The position numbers were made by a program, and so were the translations under genes. Shown one piece after another: positions 44,855 through 53,924 of a stretch of 64,000 bases of DNA (position 1 is its first letter; the number at the start of each line of letters is the position of its first letter). Source of the stretch: Allobosea lathyri (lineage in GTDB: Bacteria > Pseudomonadota > Alphaproteobacteria > Rhizobiales > Beijerinckiaceae); NCBI RefSeq assembly GCF_900108245.1, contig NZ_FNUY01000004.1, positions 310,001 through 374,000 on the forward strand. Reading direction: 5' to 3'. The notes under the pieces were generated by a model. That model did no database searches. It worked only from the letters and a program-made list of their open reading frames with translations, and was not told where the DNA came from.

Positions 44855-44942
44855 CGTCATTGCGAGGAGCGATAGCGACGAAGCAATCCAGAAGTCGTCG
44901 AGCGAGGCTCGCTGGATTGCTTCGCTGTGCTCGCAATGACGG
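44855..44942. repeat. Palindromic repeat, right flank of GIY-YIG gene
   Basis: Starts CGTCATTGCGAGGAGCGATA and ends TGTGCTCGCAATGACGG; inner GAAGCAATCCAG/CTGGATTGCTTC pair exactly. Begins 5 bp after the last GIY-YIG stop and ends 1 bp before the convergent efflux gene's stop codon. Confidence 0.88.
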
Positions 44943-44943
44943 A

Positions 44944-47900
44944 TCACTCCGCCGGCAGCGGATGCGCGCCGTCTTCGGCCTTGTGCGCGCCGCGCGCCGC
45001 ATGCGTCTTGCGCGCCAGATAGGAATAGGCGACCGGCACTACATAGAGCGTCAGCAACGTGCCGAAGGTCATGCCGCCGACGATGACCCAGCCGATCTGC
45101 GAACGGCTCTCTGCGCCGGCGCCATGCGCCAGCGCCAGCGGCACGGCGCCCAGCACCATCGCGCCCGTGGTCATCAGGATCGGTCGCAGACGCAGTTCCG
45201 CCGCCTCCACCAGCGCGTCGAGCATCTCCTTGCCCTCCTCGCGCAGCTGATTGGTGAATTCGAGGATCAGGATGCCGTGCTTGGTGATCAGGCCGACAAG
45301 CGTGATCAGGCCGATCTGGCTGTAGACGTTCATCGTGCCGCCGGTGAAGTAGAGCGCCGCCAGCGCCCCCGTCAGCGACAAGGGCACGGAGACCATGATC
45401 ACCACCGGATCGATGAAGCTCTCGAACTGCGCCGCCAGCACCAGATAGATGAAGCCCAGTGCCAGCAGGAAGACGATCATGATGCTGGAGCCGGACTGCT
45501 TGAACTCGCGGCTCTGGCCGGAATAGTCGATCTGCACCGAGGCCGGCAGCACCTTCTCGGCCGCCCTCTCCAGCACGGCGAGCGCGTCGCCCAGCGAATA
45601 GCCAGGCGCCGGCACTGCCGTGATCGTCGCGGAACGCAGCTGATTGAAGCGGATCAGCTCCTTGGGGGCCACGTTCTCCTCGATCGTGACGAGGCTGGAC
45701 AGCTGAACGGTCGCGCCATTGCGACCCATCAGGTAGATCGACTGCAAGGCCTGCGGCGTACTGCGATCCCTGCCGGCGACCTGCACAACGACATCGTACT
45801 GCTCGCCATTCATGTTGAAGCGCGTGACCTGTCGCCCGCCGAGCAGGGTCTCCATCGTACGGCCGATGATATCGATGCCGACACCAAGGTCGGCGGCGCG
45901 CTTGCGGTCGATCGAGACGCGAATCTGCGGCTTGTCGAGGATGAGGTTCGATTCTGGGTTGGTCAGCGCGGGCGAATTCGCAACTTCCGCCAGCAGCTGG
46001 TCGACATAGCCCTTGATCTGGGCATAGGGCTCCGACGAGCGCAGCACGAACTCGACCGGCTTGCTGTTGGCGCCGCCGCCGCCCAGCGAGGGCGGGTTCG
46101 TCGCGAACAGGCGGATGCCCGGAATCTGCGACAATCCCTTGTTGATCTCGGCGACGAGGTCCTGCTGCTTGCGATGGCGCTCTTCCCACGGCTTCAGACG
46201 GGCAAAAGCGATCGCGCGCGTCACATCGGGGAAGCCGACGATGACGAGATAGGTTTCGACCTCCTGGATATTCTTGAAATAATCCTCGACGCGGCGGGCA
46301 TAATCCGCCGTGAAGGACATGGTCGCCCCTTCCGGCGCCACGCCGATGGCTGTGATCGTGCCGCGATCCTCGATCGGCGCGAGCTCCGAGCGCAGGCCCG
46401 TGAACAGGAAATAGCTCGCTCCGGCAACGCAGAGCGCAAGCGCCACGATGACCGGGCGCATCGACAGCGCGCCGCGCAGCGAGCGCTTGTATCCGCTCGA
46501 CAAGGCGTCGAAACCGCGTTCGAGCACATTATAGAGCCAGTTATGCGACTCGTGCTTCCGCAGCAGCTTGGCGCACATCATCGGCGTCAGCGTCAGCGCG
46601 ACGAAGCCGGAGACCAGCACCGCGCCGGCCAGCGTCAGCGCGAACTCGATGAAGAGCTTGCCGGTGCGGCCGGTCGAGAACGCCATCGGCGCATAGACCG
46701 CCACCAGCGTCAGCGTCATCGCGATGACCGCGAAGGCGATCTCGTTGATGCCGCGGATCGCCGCCTTGTTGGGCTCGATGCCATCCTCGATATGGCGGTG
46801 GACGTTCTCCAGCACGACGATAGCGTCGTCGACGACGAGGCCGATGGCGAGCACCATGGAGAGCAGCGTCAGCGTGTTGACGGTGAAGCCGAGCGCATAC
46901 ATCAGCGCAAACGAGCCGATCAGGGAGACCGGGATGGTCACCAGTGGGATCAGCGTCGCGCGCAGCGAGCGCAGGAAAATGAAGATGATCAGCACGACGA
47001 GGAGAACCGCCTCGACGATGGTGCTGTAGACGGCCTTGATCGAGCGATCGATGAAGATCGACGTGTCGTAGGAGGTGGCGATCGACATGCCGTCCGGCAG
47101 GTCTTCCGTGATGCCCGGAAGCGCGGCGACGATGCCGGCGGACACATCCAGCGGATTGGCGGTCGCCTGCTTGACGATGCCGATCGTCACCGAGGGCTTA
47201 CCCGAGAACCAGGCGGCGTTGCGCTCCTCGCGGGCGCCGAGCTCAACCTTGGCGAGATCGCTCAGCCTGACCTGGAAGCCGTTGACGTCCTTGACGACGA
47301 TCTGCTGGAACTGCTCCGGCGTCGTCAGGCTGGTCTGCGAGAGCACCGTGAACTCACGGTCGTTGCTCTCGATGCGGCCCGACGGAATCTCGACATTCTG
47401 CGCCGTGAGCGCCGCCTCGATCTCCTGGACCGTGATGTTGTAGGCGGCCATGCGCGGCCGATCGAGCCAGATGCGCATCGCATATTGCCGCTGGCCGATG
47501 ATGCGCACTTCGGCGACGCCGGTCACGTTCTGGACGCGGTCGGCGATGAAGCGGTCGGCGAAATCCGTCAGCTCGAGCGGGCTATGCCGCGCGCTCGTCA
47601 GCGACAGATACATGATCGGCTGGGCGTCCGCCTCGACCTTGGCGATGATCGGCTCGTCGATCTCGTCGGGCAGGCGGCCACGCACGCGGCTGACCCGGTC
47701 GCGCACGTCTGACGCCGCGACGTCGGGATTGACGCTGGGGCGGAAGCGCACCGAGATGTTGCTGCGTTCCTGGCGGCTGGTCGAGCTGATGATCTCGATG
47801 CCTTCGATGCCGGCAATCGAGTTTTCGAGGATCTGGGTGACCTGCGTCTCGATGATCTCGGCGCTGGCGCCGCGATAGGTGGTCTGCACCGAGACGATCG

Positions 47901-48027
47901 GCTCGTCGATATTGGGATATTCGCGAACCGTCAGGCGCCCATAGGAGACGATGCCGACGAGCATGACGAGCAGGCTCAGCACCGTCGAGAGAACGGGCCG
48001 GCGGACGAATAGTTCGAACAGGCTCAT
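44944..48027 (-). CDS. RND efflux transporter permease
   Basis: Inner-membrane proton-driven drug exporter of 1027 residues (HAE-1 type, AcrB/MexB-like). N-terminus MSLFELFVRRPVLSTVLSLL is the first helix. The proton-relay aspartates are in TM4 (GLVVDDAIVVLENVHRH). Two large periplasmic loops and 12 helices fit the family. Its start overlaps the adaptor stop by one base (TAATG). No outer-membrane channel gene is next to it, so a TolC-type protein from elsewhere is presumably shared. Substrate unknown. Confidence 0.95.
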   Translation of the reverse strand: MSLFELFVRRPVLSTVLSLLVMLVGIVSYGRLTVREYPNIDEPIVSVQTTYRGASAEIIETQVTQILENSIAGIEGIEIISSTSRQERSNISVRFRPSVNPDVAASDVRDRVSRVRGRLPDEIDEPIIAKVEADAQPIMYLSLTSARHSPLELTDFADRFIADRVQNVTGVAEVRIIGQRQYAMRIWLDRPRMAAYNITVQEIEAALTAQNVEIPSGRIESNDREFTVLSQTSLTTPEQFQQIVVKDVNGFQVRLSDLAKVELGAREERNAAWFSGKPSVTIGIVKQATANPLDVSAGIVAALPGITEDLPDGMSIATSYDTSIFIDRSIKAVYSTIVEAVLLVVLIIFIFLRSLRATLIPLVTIPVSLIGSFALMYALGFTVNTLTLLSMVLAIGLVVDDAIVVLENVHRHIEDGIEPNKAAIRGINEIAFAVIAMTLTLVAVYAPMAFSTGRTGKLFIEFALTLAGAVLVSGFVALTLTPMMCAKLLRKHESHNWLYNVLERGFDALSSGYKRSLRGALSMRPVIVALALCVAGASYFLFTGLRSELAPIEDRGTITAIGVAPEGATMSFTADYARRVEDYFKNIQEVETYLVIVGFPDVTRAIAFARLKPWEERHRKQQDLVAEINKGLSQIPGIRLFATNPPSLGGGGANSKPVEFVLRSSEPYAQIKGYVDQLLAEVANSPALTNPESNLILDKPQIRVSIDRKRAADLGVGIDIIGRTMETLLGGRQVTRFNMNGEQYDVVVQVAGRDRSTPQALQSIYLMGRNGATVQLSSLVTIEENVAPKELIRFNQLRSATITAVPAPGYSLGDALAVLERAAEKVLPASVQIDYSGQSREFKQSGSSIMIVFLLALGFIYLVLAAQFESFIDPVVIMVSVPLSLTGALAALYFTGGTMNVYSQIGLITLVGLITKHGILILEFTNQLREEGKEMLDALVEAAELRLRPILMTTGAMVLGAVPLALAHGAGAESRSQIGWVIVGGMTFGTLLTLYVVPVAYSYLARKTHAARGAHKAEDGAHPLPAE

Positions 48028-49118
48028 TAGAGCGAGCTCGTCTGCACGGCTGCGGGCTTGCTCTTGATGGCGATGGTCGCGCCGTCACGCAGGCGCATCT
48101 GCCCGGCCGTGACGATCTGCATCTGCGGGGTGAGGCCCTTGACGATCTCGACCTTGCCGGGGAGGCGCTTGCCGAGCTCGACCGCGACACGTTTCGCCTT
48201 GCCGTTCTCGACCACGTAGACGATCTTGCCGACGCCGTCGGGCACCACTGCCATCTCCGGGATGACGAGCGCATTCTCGCGCTGGTCGATCGTGATCATG
48301 ATGCGGGCGAACAGCCCGGGCTTCAGCACGAGATCGGCATTGGGGATCGTTGCGCGCAACCGGACAGCGCGGCCGTTGACGTCGACGACCGGGTCGATCG
48401 CGAAGATCTCGCCGGTGAAGCTGGCATCGGGCACCGCATCGATCTTGACCTGGATGGTCTGGCCGACCTTCACCCGGCTCAGGAAGACCTCCGGCACCCG
48501 GAAATCCACCTTGATCGGGTCGATATTGGTCAGGATGATCAGCGGCTTGCCGACCGAGACATAGTCGCCGACCCCGACCGAGCGCAGCCCGACCACGCCG
48601 TGGAATGGCGCGACGATGGTCGATTGCGCGAGCTTGGCCTTGGACAGCTGGACCCGCGCCTCATTGGACGCGAGTTGGGCGGTGGCCTGCTCCAGCGCGA
48701 CCTGCGTGCCCGCGCCACGCTGCACCAGCGCCTGATTGCGCTGGAAGGTGTCGCGCGACAGCGTCAGATCGGCCTGGGCCTGCTTGAGTTCCGCGTCCAG
48801 AATTGCGGTGTCGAGCTTGACCAGCTCCTGGTCCTTGCTGACGCGTTGCCCTTCCTTGAAGCCCAACGCCACGACACGGCCTGCGATTTCAGGAGCGATT
48901 ATGACGGATTCATCGGCCGCCAGCGTGCCGAGCGCCTCGACCTCTTCATAAACAGTCATCTTTTCGATGACGCCGACCTCGACCGGTACGCCCGCAGCCG
49001 CAGGGTTGGCGACCGCATGCGCCTGCGCCGGCTGGCCGGCCACAAGGAAGTTGCGGTAGCCGTAATAGCCGCCACCAGCCAGGCCAGCGATCACAAGAAG
49101 AATGGCAAACCGCTTCAT
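48027..49118 (-). CDS. RND efflux periplasmic adaptor
   Basis: Membrane-fusion protein of 363 residues linking the RND pump to an outer-membrane channel. N-terminal anchor helix MKRFAILLVIAGLAGGGYYG, lipoyl half-motifs (SVIIAPEIAGRVVALGFKEG and STIVAPFHGVVGLRSVGVGD) around an alpha-helical hairpin (about 110-160), and a beta-barrel domain with FRVPEVFLSRVKVGQ. First gene of the two-gene pump operon and divergent from the TetR gene; two operator-like palindromes lie between. Confidence 0.93.
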   Translation of the reverse strand: MKRFAILLVIAGLAGGGYYGYRNFLVAGQPAQAHAVANPAAAGVPVEVGVIEKMTVYEEVEALGTLAADESVIIAPEIAGRVVALGFKEGQRVSKDQELVKLDTAILDAELKQAQADLTLSRDTFQRNQALVQRGAGTQVALEQATAQLASNEARVQLSKAKLAQSTIVAPFHGVVGLRSVGVGDYVSVGKPLIILTNIDPIKVDFRVPEVFLSRVKVGQTIQVKIDAVPDASFTGEIFAIDPVVDVNGRAVRLRATIPNADLVLKPGLFARIMITIDQRENALVIPEMAVVPDGVGKIVYVVENGKAKRVAVELGKRLPGKVEIVKGLTPQMQIVTAGQMRLRDGATIAIKSKPAAVQTSSL

Positions 49119-49121
49119 AAG

Positions 49122-49136
49122 ACTGGACGCTCCACT
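49122..49136. promoter_or_regulatory. TetR operator-like site, imperfect copy
   Basis: ACTGGAC-G-CTCCACT: left arm identical to the perfect site at 49155-49169, right arm with two mismatches. It lies 4 bp before the adaptor start codon, so binding would block its translation start region and transcript. Centre-to-centre distance to the other site is 33 bp, about three helical turns. Confidence 0.55.
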
Positions 49137-49154
49137 ACCGCAGGATTAGCTTAG

Positions 49155-49169
49155 ACTGGACGGTCCAGT
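49155..49169. promoter_or_regulatory. TetR operator-like site, perfect copy
   Basis: ACTGGAC-G-GTCCAGT is a perfect 7+7 palindrome in the 78 bp between the divergent adaptor and TetR genes. Placement between regulator and pump is the classic TetR/AcrR arrangement. Confidence 0.7.
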
Positions 49170-49196
49170 TTGATAAGAGGCCATATAGGCGGAAGC

Positions 49197-49883
49197 ATGA
49201 CAGAGACGACCTCGTCGCACCGTTCCACCCCCGCTAGGTCCGATGCAAAACGCTTGCCGGAACCAGGGTGCCTGCCGGCGGAGAAGTCGCGGCCGGACAA
49301 ACACCACGCCATTACCAGGGCCGCGTCCGAGATGTTCCTGGCGGAAGGTTTCGATCGCGCCAGCCTCGACCAGATCGCCCATCGCGCCGGCGTTTCCAAG
49401 CAGACCATCTACAGCCACTTCATCGACAAGGAAGCGCTGTTCAAAGCAATCTGCAGCGAACTCACTGAGAAATTGACGATTCCCCTGCGCCAGCCGGCCG
49501 CCAAAGGCGATCTCCGGAGCACGCTGATCCGCCTCGGTGAAGACGCGCTGGCGATGATGCTGCACCCGGCCTCGCTGGATCTGCACCGTCTGGTGATGAG
49601 TGCGGCGAGCCGCTTTCCGGAGCTCGGTCGGGCTGCCTACGAGGCAGGCGCGATGCGGATGATCGATGATCTCTCGGCGTTGCTGCTGCAGCGTTCACAA
49701 ATCGGTGATGGACTCACACAGGCAATCACTCCCGCACGATCGCAGGTCCTGGCCGAGCAGTTCGTCGGCATGTTGCGTGGCTTCCATCAGGTCCGCGGCC
49801 TGCTCGGCGTCAAGCCGACACCTCCTGCCAAACGCAAGGCCTATGTCAGCGCCTGCGTCGACATGCTGTTGCGAGGAGCTTGA
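49197..49883 (+). CDS. TetR/AcrR family regulator of the efflux pump
   Basis: A 228-residue repressor. DNA-binding domain at about 37-83: ITRAASEMFLAEGFDRASLD, then QIAHRAGVSKQTIYSHFIDK. The C-terminal ligand-binding domain includes LDLHRLVMSAASRFPELGRA, as in AcrR-type C-terminal domains. About 35 residues precede the HTH, longer than usual and Ser/Pro/Lys-rich. Start at 49197; an in-frame TTG at 49170 overlaps the operator and is less likely. Presumably represses both itself and the divergent pump. Confidence 0.92.
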   Translation: MTETTSSHRSTPARSDAKRLPEPGCLPAEKSRPDKHHAITRAASEMFLAEGFDRASLDQIAHRAGVSKQTIYSHFIDKEALFKAICSELTEKLTIPLRQPAAKGDLRSTLIRLGEDALAMMLHPASLDLHRLVMSAASRFPELGRAAYEAGAMRMIDDLSALLLQRSQIGDGLTQAITPARSQVLAEQFVGMLRGFHQVRGLLGVKPTPPAKRKAYVSACVDMLLRGA

Positions 49884-49939
49884 GAGCAAACCGGTAGCGG
49901 TCTCCGTTTCACCAGAACGCGGATGCACGGGGTAAAAAC

Positions 49940-49957
49940 CTGTCACTGCCCTGTCAT
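49940..49957 (+). promoter_or_regulatory. PhoB box upstream of phnC
   Basis: CTGTCAC-TGCC-CTGTCAT: two 7-base direct repeats 11 bp apart, matching the pho-box consensus CTGTCAT at 13 of 14 positions. It lies about 100 bp before phnC in a 175 bp leader. This makes PhoB activation under phosphate starvation the likely control of phnCDE1E2. Confidence 0.8.
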
Positions 49958-50058
49958 CTCGGCTCGATAGCTCACCTTTCAGAGCAGAAGCGTTAACCGG
50001 ACGGCCCAGAGCCGCTGCCGGATGCGCCCATGCCGGTGTCGTGTTCGAGAGATGATTC

Positions 50059-50877
50059 ATGCTGCGCATCGAGGGTCTGACCAAGCGCTTCGGCGACAAG
50101 GCCGCCGTCGACAATGTCACGCTGTCCATCCCCAAGGGTGAGATGGTTGGCGTGATCGGGCGGTCCGGAGCCGGCAAATCAACCCTGCTCCGGATGATCA
50201 ATCGCCTGGCCGATGCCAGCGACGGCAAGATCATCTGCGAGGATCGCGACGTCACCGCGCTCAAGGGCGCACCGCTGCGCGCCTGGCGCCGCGACACCGC
50301 GATGATCTTCCAGCAATTCAATCTCGTCGGCCGTCTCGATGTCCTCACCAACGTCCTGCTCGGCCGGCTGAACCATCGCTCGGCGGCGCTGACCCTGGTC
50401 AAGAGCTTCTCGCAGGACGACAAGATCCGCGCCATTGCCGCCCTCGAGCGCCTCGACATGGGCCATCTCCTCGCCCAGCGCGCCGAGACCCTGTCGGGCG
50501 GCCAGCAGCAGCGCGTCGCGATCGCCCGCGCCCTGGTGCAGGAGCCGAAGGTCATCCTCGCCGACGAACCCATCGCCTCGCTCGACCCGCGCAACACCCA
50601 GGTGGTCATGGACGCGCTGTTCCGGATCAATCGCGAGGACGGCATCACCGTGATGTGCAACCTACATGATCTCGATATCGCGGCGAAATACTGCGACCGG
50701 CTGATCGGCATGACCGGCGGCAAGGTCGTCTTCGACGATGTCCCGCAGGCCCTGACCCGCGAAGTCGCGGCCGAACTTTACGGCATCGAAGCCAAGGATG
50801 CCGGCGCCGAAGCGCTCGATGCGCTCGACGCCATCGCCCTCTCCGAGGCCAAGCGCGCCCGGCAGAACGTCGCCTGA
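50059..50877 (+). CDS. phnC: Phosphonate ABC transporter ATPase
   Basis: ATPase of the phosphonate/phosphate-ester importer, 272 residues. Walker [18 protein letters not shown], signature [19 protein letters not shown], Walker [15 protein letters not shown]-terminus [20 protein letters not shown] is typical of PhnC. First gene of the uptake operon phnC-phnD-phnE1-phnE2, with the PhoB box upstream. Confidence 0.96.
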   Translation: MLRIEGLTKRFGDKAAVDNVTLSIPKGEMVGVIGRSGAGKSTLLRMINRLADASDGKIICEDRDVTALKGAPLRAWRRDTAMIFQQFNLVGRLDVLTNVLLGRLNHRSAALTLVKSFSQDDKIRAIAALERLDMGHLLAQRAETLSGGQQQRVAIARALVQEPKVILADEPIASLDPRNTQVVMDALFRINREDGITVMCNLHDLDIAAKYCDRLIGMTGGKVVFDDVPQALTREVAAELYGIEAKDAGAEALDALDAIALSEAKRARQNVA

Positions 50878-50941
50878 GCGGTTTTTCGCCAGGCGCGACC
50901 GACGAGAAGACCACCGCCTTCAACTGCAACAGGAGAGTCCC

Positions 50942-51859
50942 ATGCTGACCCGCCGTCACACCCTCACGCTCGCCGCCGCCGGCCTCGCCGCCGCGCTGGC
51001 CACCCCGGCCTTCGCCCAGGATTGGAAGGCCAACTATCCCGAACTGATCTTCGCGATCATCCCGGCCGAGAACGCTTCGGGCGTCGTCGAGCGCTACACC
51101 CCCTTCGTCAACTATCTCGCCAAGGAACTCGGCACCAAGGTGACGCTGCGCATCGCCAACGACTATGCCGCGATCATCGAAGGCCAGCGCGCCGGCAACA
51201 TCCATATCGGCATGTATGGCCCCGCCTCCTTCGCCCGCGCCCGCATGACCGGCGCCAAGGTCGACGCCTTCGCGATCGAGACCAATCTGGACGGCACCAA
51301 GGGCTATCATTCGGTCTTCTACGTGAAGAAGGATTCGCCCTATCAGAAGGTCGAAGACCTGAAGGGCAAGAACCTCGGCCTCGTCGACCCCAACTCGACC
51401 TCCGGCAACAATGTCCCGCGCTTCGTGCTCGACGGCATGAAGATCGAGCCCGAGACCTTCTTCGGCAAGGTCGTCTATACCGGCAGCCACGAGAACGCGG
51501 TGATCGCGCTGAACCAGGGCACCGTCGACATCGCCGCCAACTGGTGGAACGACGAGCAGGAATCCAACCTCCTGCGCATGGCCCGCAAGAACATGGTCAA
51601 GGCCGAGGATTTCCGGATCATCTACAAGTCCGAGCAGATCGTGAACTCGCCGATGGCCTATCTCTCGGATATGCCCGAGCCGCTCAAGGCTTCGATCCGC
51701 GACGCCGTCCTGAACCTCGCCACCAAGGACAAGGTCGCCTTCGACAAGATCTATGAAGGCAAGCAGGGTCCGCTCGTCGCCGTCGACAACAAGGCCTACG
51801 ATCCGATCATCGAGCTGAACAAGTTCGTCGACGCCCTTCGCAAGAAGAAGTCCTCGTAA
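50942..51859 (+). CDS. phnD: Phosphonate ABC transporter substrate-binding protein
   Basis: Periplasmic receptor of 305 residues for phosphonates such as 2-aminoethylphosphonate. Leader MLTRRHTLTLAAAGLAAALA with RR (possibly Tat), cut near AFAQ. Conserved ligand-site regions: IGMYGPASFARAR, and the serine/threonine cluster in LVDPNSTSGNNVPRF. ATG 50942 follows AGGAGAG; the frame is open upstream into phnC but that part is not PhnD-like. A palindromic repeat follows the stop, before phnE1. Confidence 0.95.
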   Translation: MLTRRHTLTLAAAGLAAALATPAFAQDWKANYPELIFAIIPAENASGVVERYTPFVNYLAKELGTKVTLRIANDYAAIIEGQRAGNIHIGMYGPASFARARMTGAKVDAFAIETNLDGTKGYHSVFYVKKDSPYQKVEDLKGKNLGLVDPNSTSGNNVPRFVLDGMKIEPETFFGKVVYTGSHENAVIALNQGTVDIAANWWNDEQESNLLRMARKNMVKAEDFRIIYKSEQIVNSPMAYLSDMPEPLKASIRDAVLNLATKDKVAFDKIYEGKQGPLVAVDNKAYDPIIELNKFVDALRKKKSS

Positions 51860-51874
51860 GCTCTCGCGCTCATG

Positions 51875-51969
51875 CCGTCATGGTCGGGCTTGTCCCGACC
51901 ATCCACGTCTTCATTGATCGAATGCGGTGTTCAAGACGTGGATGCTCGCCACAAGGGCGAGCATGACGG
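51875..51969. repeat. Palindromic repeat between phnD and phnE1
   Basis: Left half CCGTCATGGTCGGGCTTGTC with nested CCACGTCTT; right half AAGACGTGG then CTCGCCACAAGGGCGAGCATG ending GACGG. Each outer arm also forms its own small hairpin (GGTCGGGCTTGTCCCGACC). Same family as the element inside phnI at 56235-56326. Position after the binding-protein gene parallels the REP element between malE and malF. Confidence 0.87.
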
Positions 51970-52018
51970 GCAGAGCCCTGACCGCAGACGACGACCTCCC
52001 GCGACGGACCCGCAATCC

Positions 52019-52900
52019 ATGACCCTCGCGATCGATCGCAACGACCCGACCATCCTTGCTCACGCCGAGCTCTACCGTCGCGAGATGGGCGCCAAGCGCC
52101 TGCGGACGCTGCTCGGCGCTGTCATCTTCATTGTCTGCGTCTGGCTTGCGGCGCTCGGCTCGGAGGTCGACCCCGGCAAATTCATCGCGAACGCCTGGCG
52201 CTTCCCGAAATACATTCTCGAGACCATGCCCACCTTGCGCCTCCAGAGCTTCGGCGCTGACATGGCCGAATGGTACTGGGGCATCAAGGGCTGGCTCAAG
52301 CTGCTCTGGCAAACCCTGCTGATCGCCTATGTCGGCACGATCCTGGGTGTCGTCGGCGGATTCCTGCTCTGCTTCGCCGCCGCTGCCAATCTCGGCAAGA
52401 CCAGCTGGCTGCGTTTCGCGACACGCCGCTTCCTCGAATTCTGCCGCACCGTGCCGGAGATCGTCTTCGCGCTGATCTTCGTCATCGCCTTCGGGCTTGG
52501 GCCATTGCCCGGCGTGCTCGCCATCGCCATCCACACCATGGGCGCAATGGGCAAGCTCTTCTCCGAAGTCGTCGAGAACATCGACATGAAGCCGGTGGAC
52601 GGCCTCACCGCGACCGGGGCCGGCTGGTGGCAGACGATCCGCTTCGCGGTCGTGCCGCAGGTGCTGTCCAACTTCGCCAGCTACGCGCTGCTTCGTTTCG
52701 AGATCAACGTGCGCGGCGCCTCGATCATGGGTTTCGTCGGCGCCGGCGGCATCGGTCAGGACCTGATCGAGGCGATCCGCAAATTCTACTTCACCGATGT
52801 CAGCGCCATCCTGCTGCTGATCATCGTGACCGTCATGCTGATCGACTACGGCACCGAGCGCCTGCGCCATGCCCTGCTCAGCCTGGAGCACCGCTCATGA
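52019..52900 (+). CDS. phnE1: Phosphonate ABC transporter permease 1
   Basis: Inner-membrane permease of 293 residues. Membrane helix after a charged N-terminus (LRTLLGAVIFIVCVWLAALG), and the EAA coupling motif region EVVENIDMKPVDGLTATGAG followed by the PhnE-type FRFEINVRGASIMGFVGAGG-like stretch (FEINVRGASIMGFVGAGGIG). Starts at ATG 52019; upstream in-frame sequence is repeat-derived. Overlaps phnE2 by 4 bp. Confidence 0.93.
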   Translation: MTLAIDRNDPTILAHAELYRREMGAKRLRTLLGAVIFIVCVWLAALGSEVDPGKFIANAWRFPKYILETMPTLRLQSFGADMAEWYWGIKGWLKLLWQTLLIAYVGTILGVVGGFLLCFAAAANLGKTSWLRFATRRFLEFCRTVPEIVFALIFVIAFGLGPLPGVLAIAIHTMGAMGKLFSEVVENIDMKPVDGLTATGAGWWQTIRFAVVPQVLSNFASYALLRFEINVRGASIMGFVGAGGIGQDLIEAIRKFYFTDVSAILLLIIVTVMLIDYGTERLRHALLSLEHRS

Positions 52901-53751
52901 GCCTCGCCATGTCCGCCACCGAACGCGACGATCTCGTCAACCGGCATCAGGGCGCCATCGACGGCTCTCGGAAGACCCGCCTGATCACGATCGGCGTCAT
53001 CGCCGCCTTGCTTGGCCTGTTCCTGTACGGGTTGACGACGCTCGAGGTCTCATTCTGGAAACTCATTGCGGGGTTCGGCAATCTCGGCACCTTCGTCGTG
53101 CTGATGCTCCCGCCCGATCCCGGCTCCCTCGCCCGCGCCATCATCTTCGTGAAAGCGCTGTTCGAGACCATCGCGATTGCCTTTCTCGGCACCATACTGG
53201 CCGCGATCTTCGCCTTTCCGCTCGGCTTCCTTGCCGCCAAGAACGTCGTCGCCAACCGCATCGTGCATTTCCTGGCGCGCCGCTCGATGGATACGGTGCG
53301 CGGCGTCGATCCGCTGATCTGGGCGCTGATCTGGGTCAATGTCGTCGGCCTCGGCCCGTTCGCCGGCATGCTGGCGATCATGACCAGCGATCTCGGAGCC
53401 TTCGGCAAGCTCTACTCGGAAGCGATCGAATCCGCCGATCGTAAGCCCGTCGAAGGCGTGACCTCGGTTGGCGGCGGCAAGGCACATGAAATCCGCTTCG
53501 GCCTGATCCCGCAGGTCCTGCCGGTCATCGCCAGCCAGGTGCTCTACTATATCGAGTCCAACACCCGCTCCTCCACCATCATCGGCATCGTCGGGGCCGG
53601 CGGCATCGGGCTTTATCTGGCGGAGACCATCCGCACGCTGGAATGGCAGCAGACCTCGTTCCTGATCCTGCTGATCCTCGTGGCGGTGTCGGCGATCGAC
53701 TTCCTCTCCGGCAAGCTGCGCTTCGCGATCATCGGCAAGCGGGCGGTCTGA
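52897..53751 (+). CDS. phnE2: Phosphonate ABC transporter permease 2
   Basis: Second PhnE-type permease, 284 residues; starts at ATG 52897 inside the phnE1 stop (ATGA). Membrane helices about 28-45, 75-110, 120-165 and 215-280. EAA-like motif in YSEAIESADRKPVEGVTSVG and the terminal stretch YIESNTRSSTIIGIVGAGGI mirror phnE1, consistent with duplication and a heterodimeric channel, common in rhizobial phn operons. Confidence 0.93.
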   Translation: MSLAMSATERDDLVNRHQGAIDGSRKTRLITIGVIAALLGLFLYGLTTLEVSFWKLIAGFGNLGTFVVLMLPPDPGSLARAIIFVKALFETIAIAFLGTILAAIFAFPLGFLAAKNVVANRIVHFLARRSMDTVRGVDPLIWALIWVNVVGLGPFAGMLAIMTSDLGAFGKLYSEAIESADRKPVEGVTSVGGGKAHEIRFGLIPQVLPVIASQVLYYIESNTRSSTIIGIVGAGGIGLYLAETIRTLEWQQTSFLILLILVAVSAIDFLSGKLRFAIIGKRAV

Positions 53752-53791
53752 CGTCCTTTCTCCGACGAGGAGAACCGCGACGTGCCTCTTT

Positions 53792-53843
53792 CCTTCTCCC
53801 CTCGCGGGAGAAGGTGCTCCGACAGGGCGGATGAGGGGGCGCC
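53792..53843. repeat. Half palindromic repeat after phnE2
   Basis: CCTTCTCCCCTCGCGGGAGA through GGATGAGGGGGCGCC corresponds to the right half (inverted) of the element in pbpC at 42189-42341. The local hairpin CTTCTCCC-CTCGC-GGGAGAAG forms by itself. Lies between convergent phnE2 and phnF and may end both transcripts. Confidence 0.8.
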
Positions 53844-53924
53844 GTGAGCTCTGATATCCTGAGCGTTTGTTTGCCAACCGGCAGCGTCACAACGCCCCGC
53901 CTGCACAGCCCATCCCTCCAACTG

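Noticed and set aside
44445..44942. Flanking palindromes as a CRISPR array or IS ends
   Set aside because: Only two copies with a gene between, imperfect to each other, and no target-site duplication could be seen at the borders.
44860..47712. 950-codon plus-strand open frame opposite the RND permease
   Set aside because: Shadow of a real gene; starts in a palindromic repeat and has no domain, signal or ribosome site.
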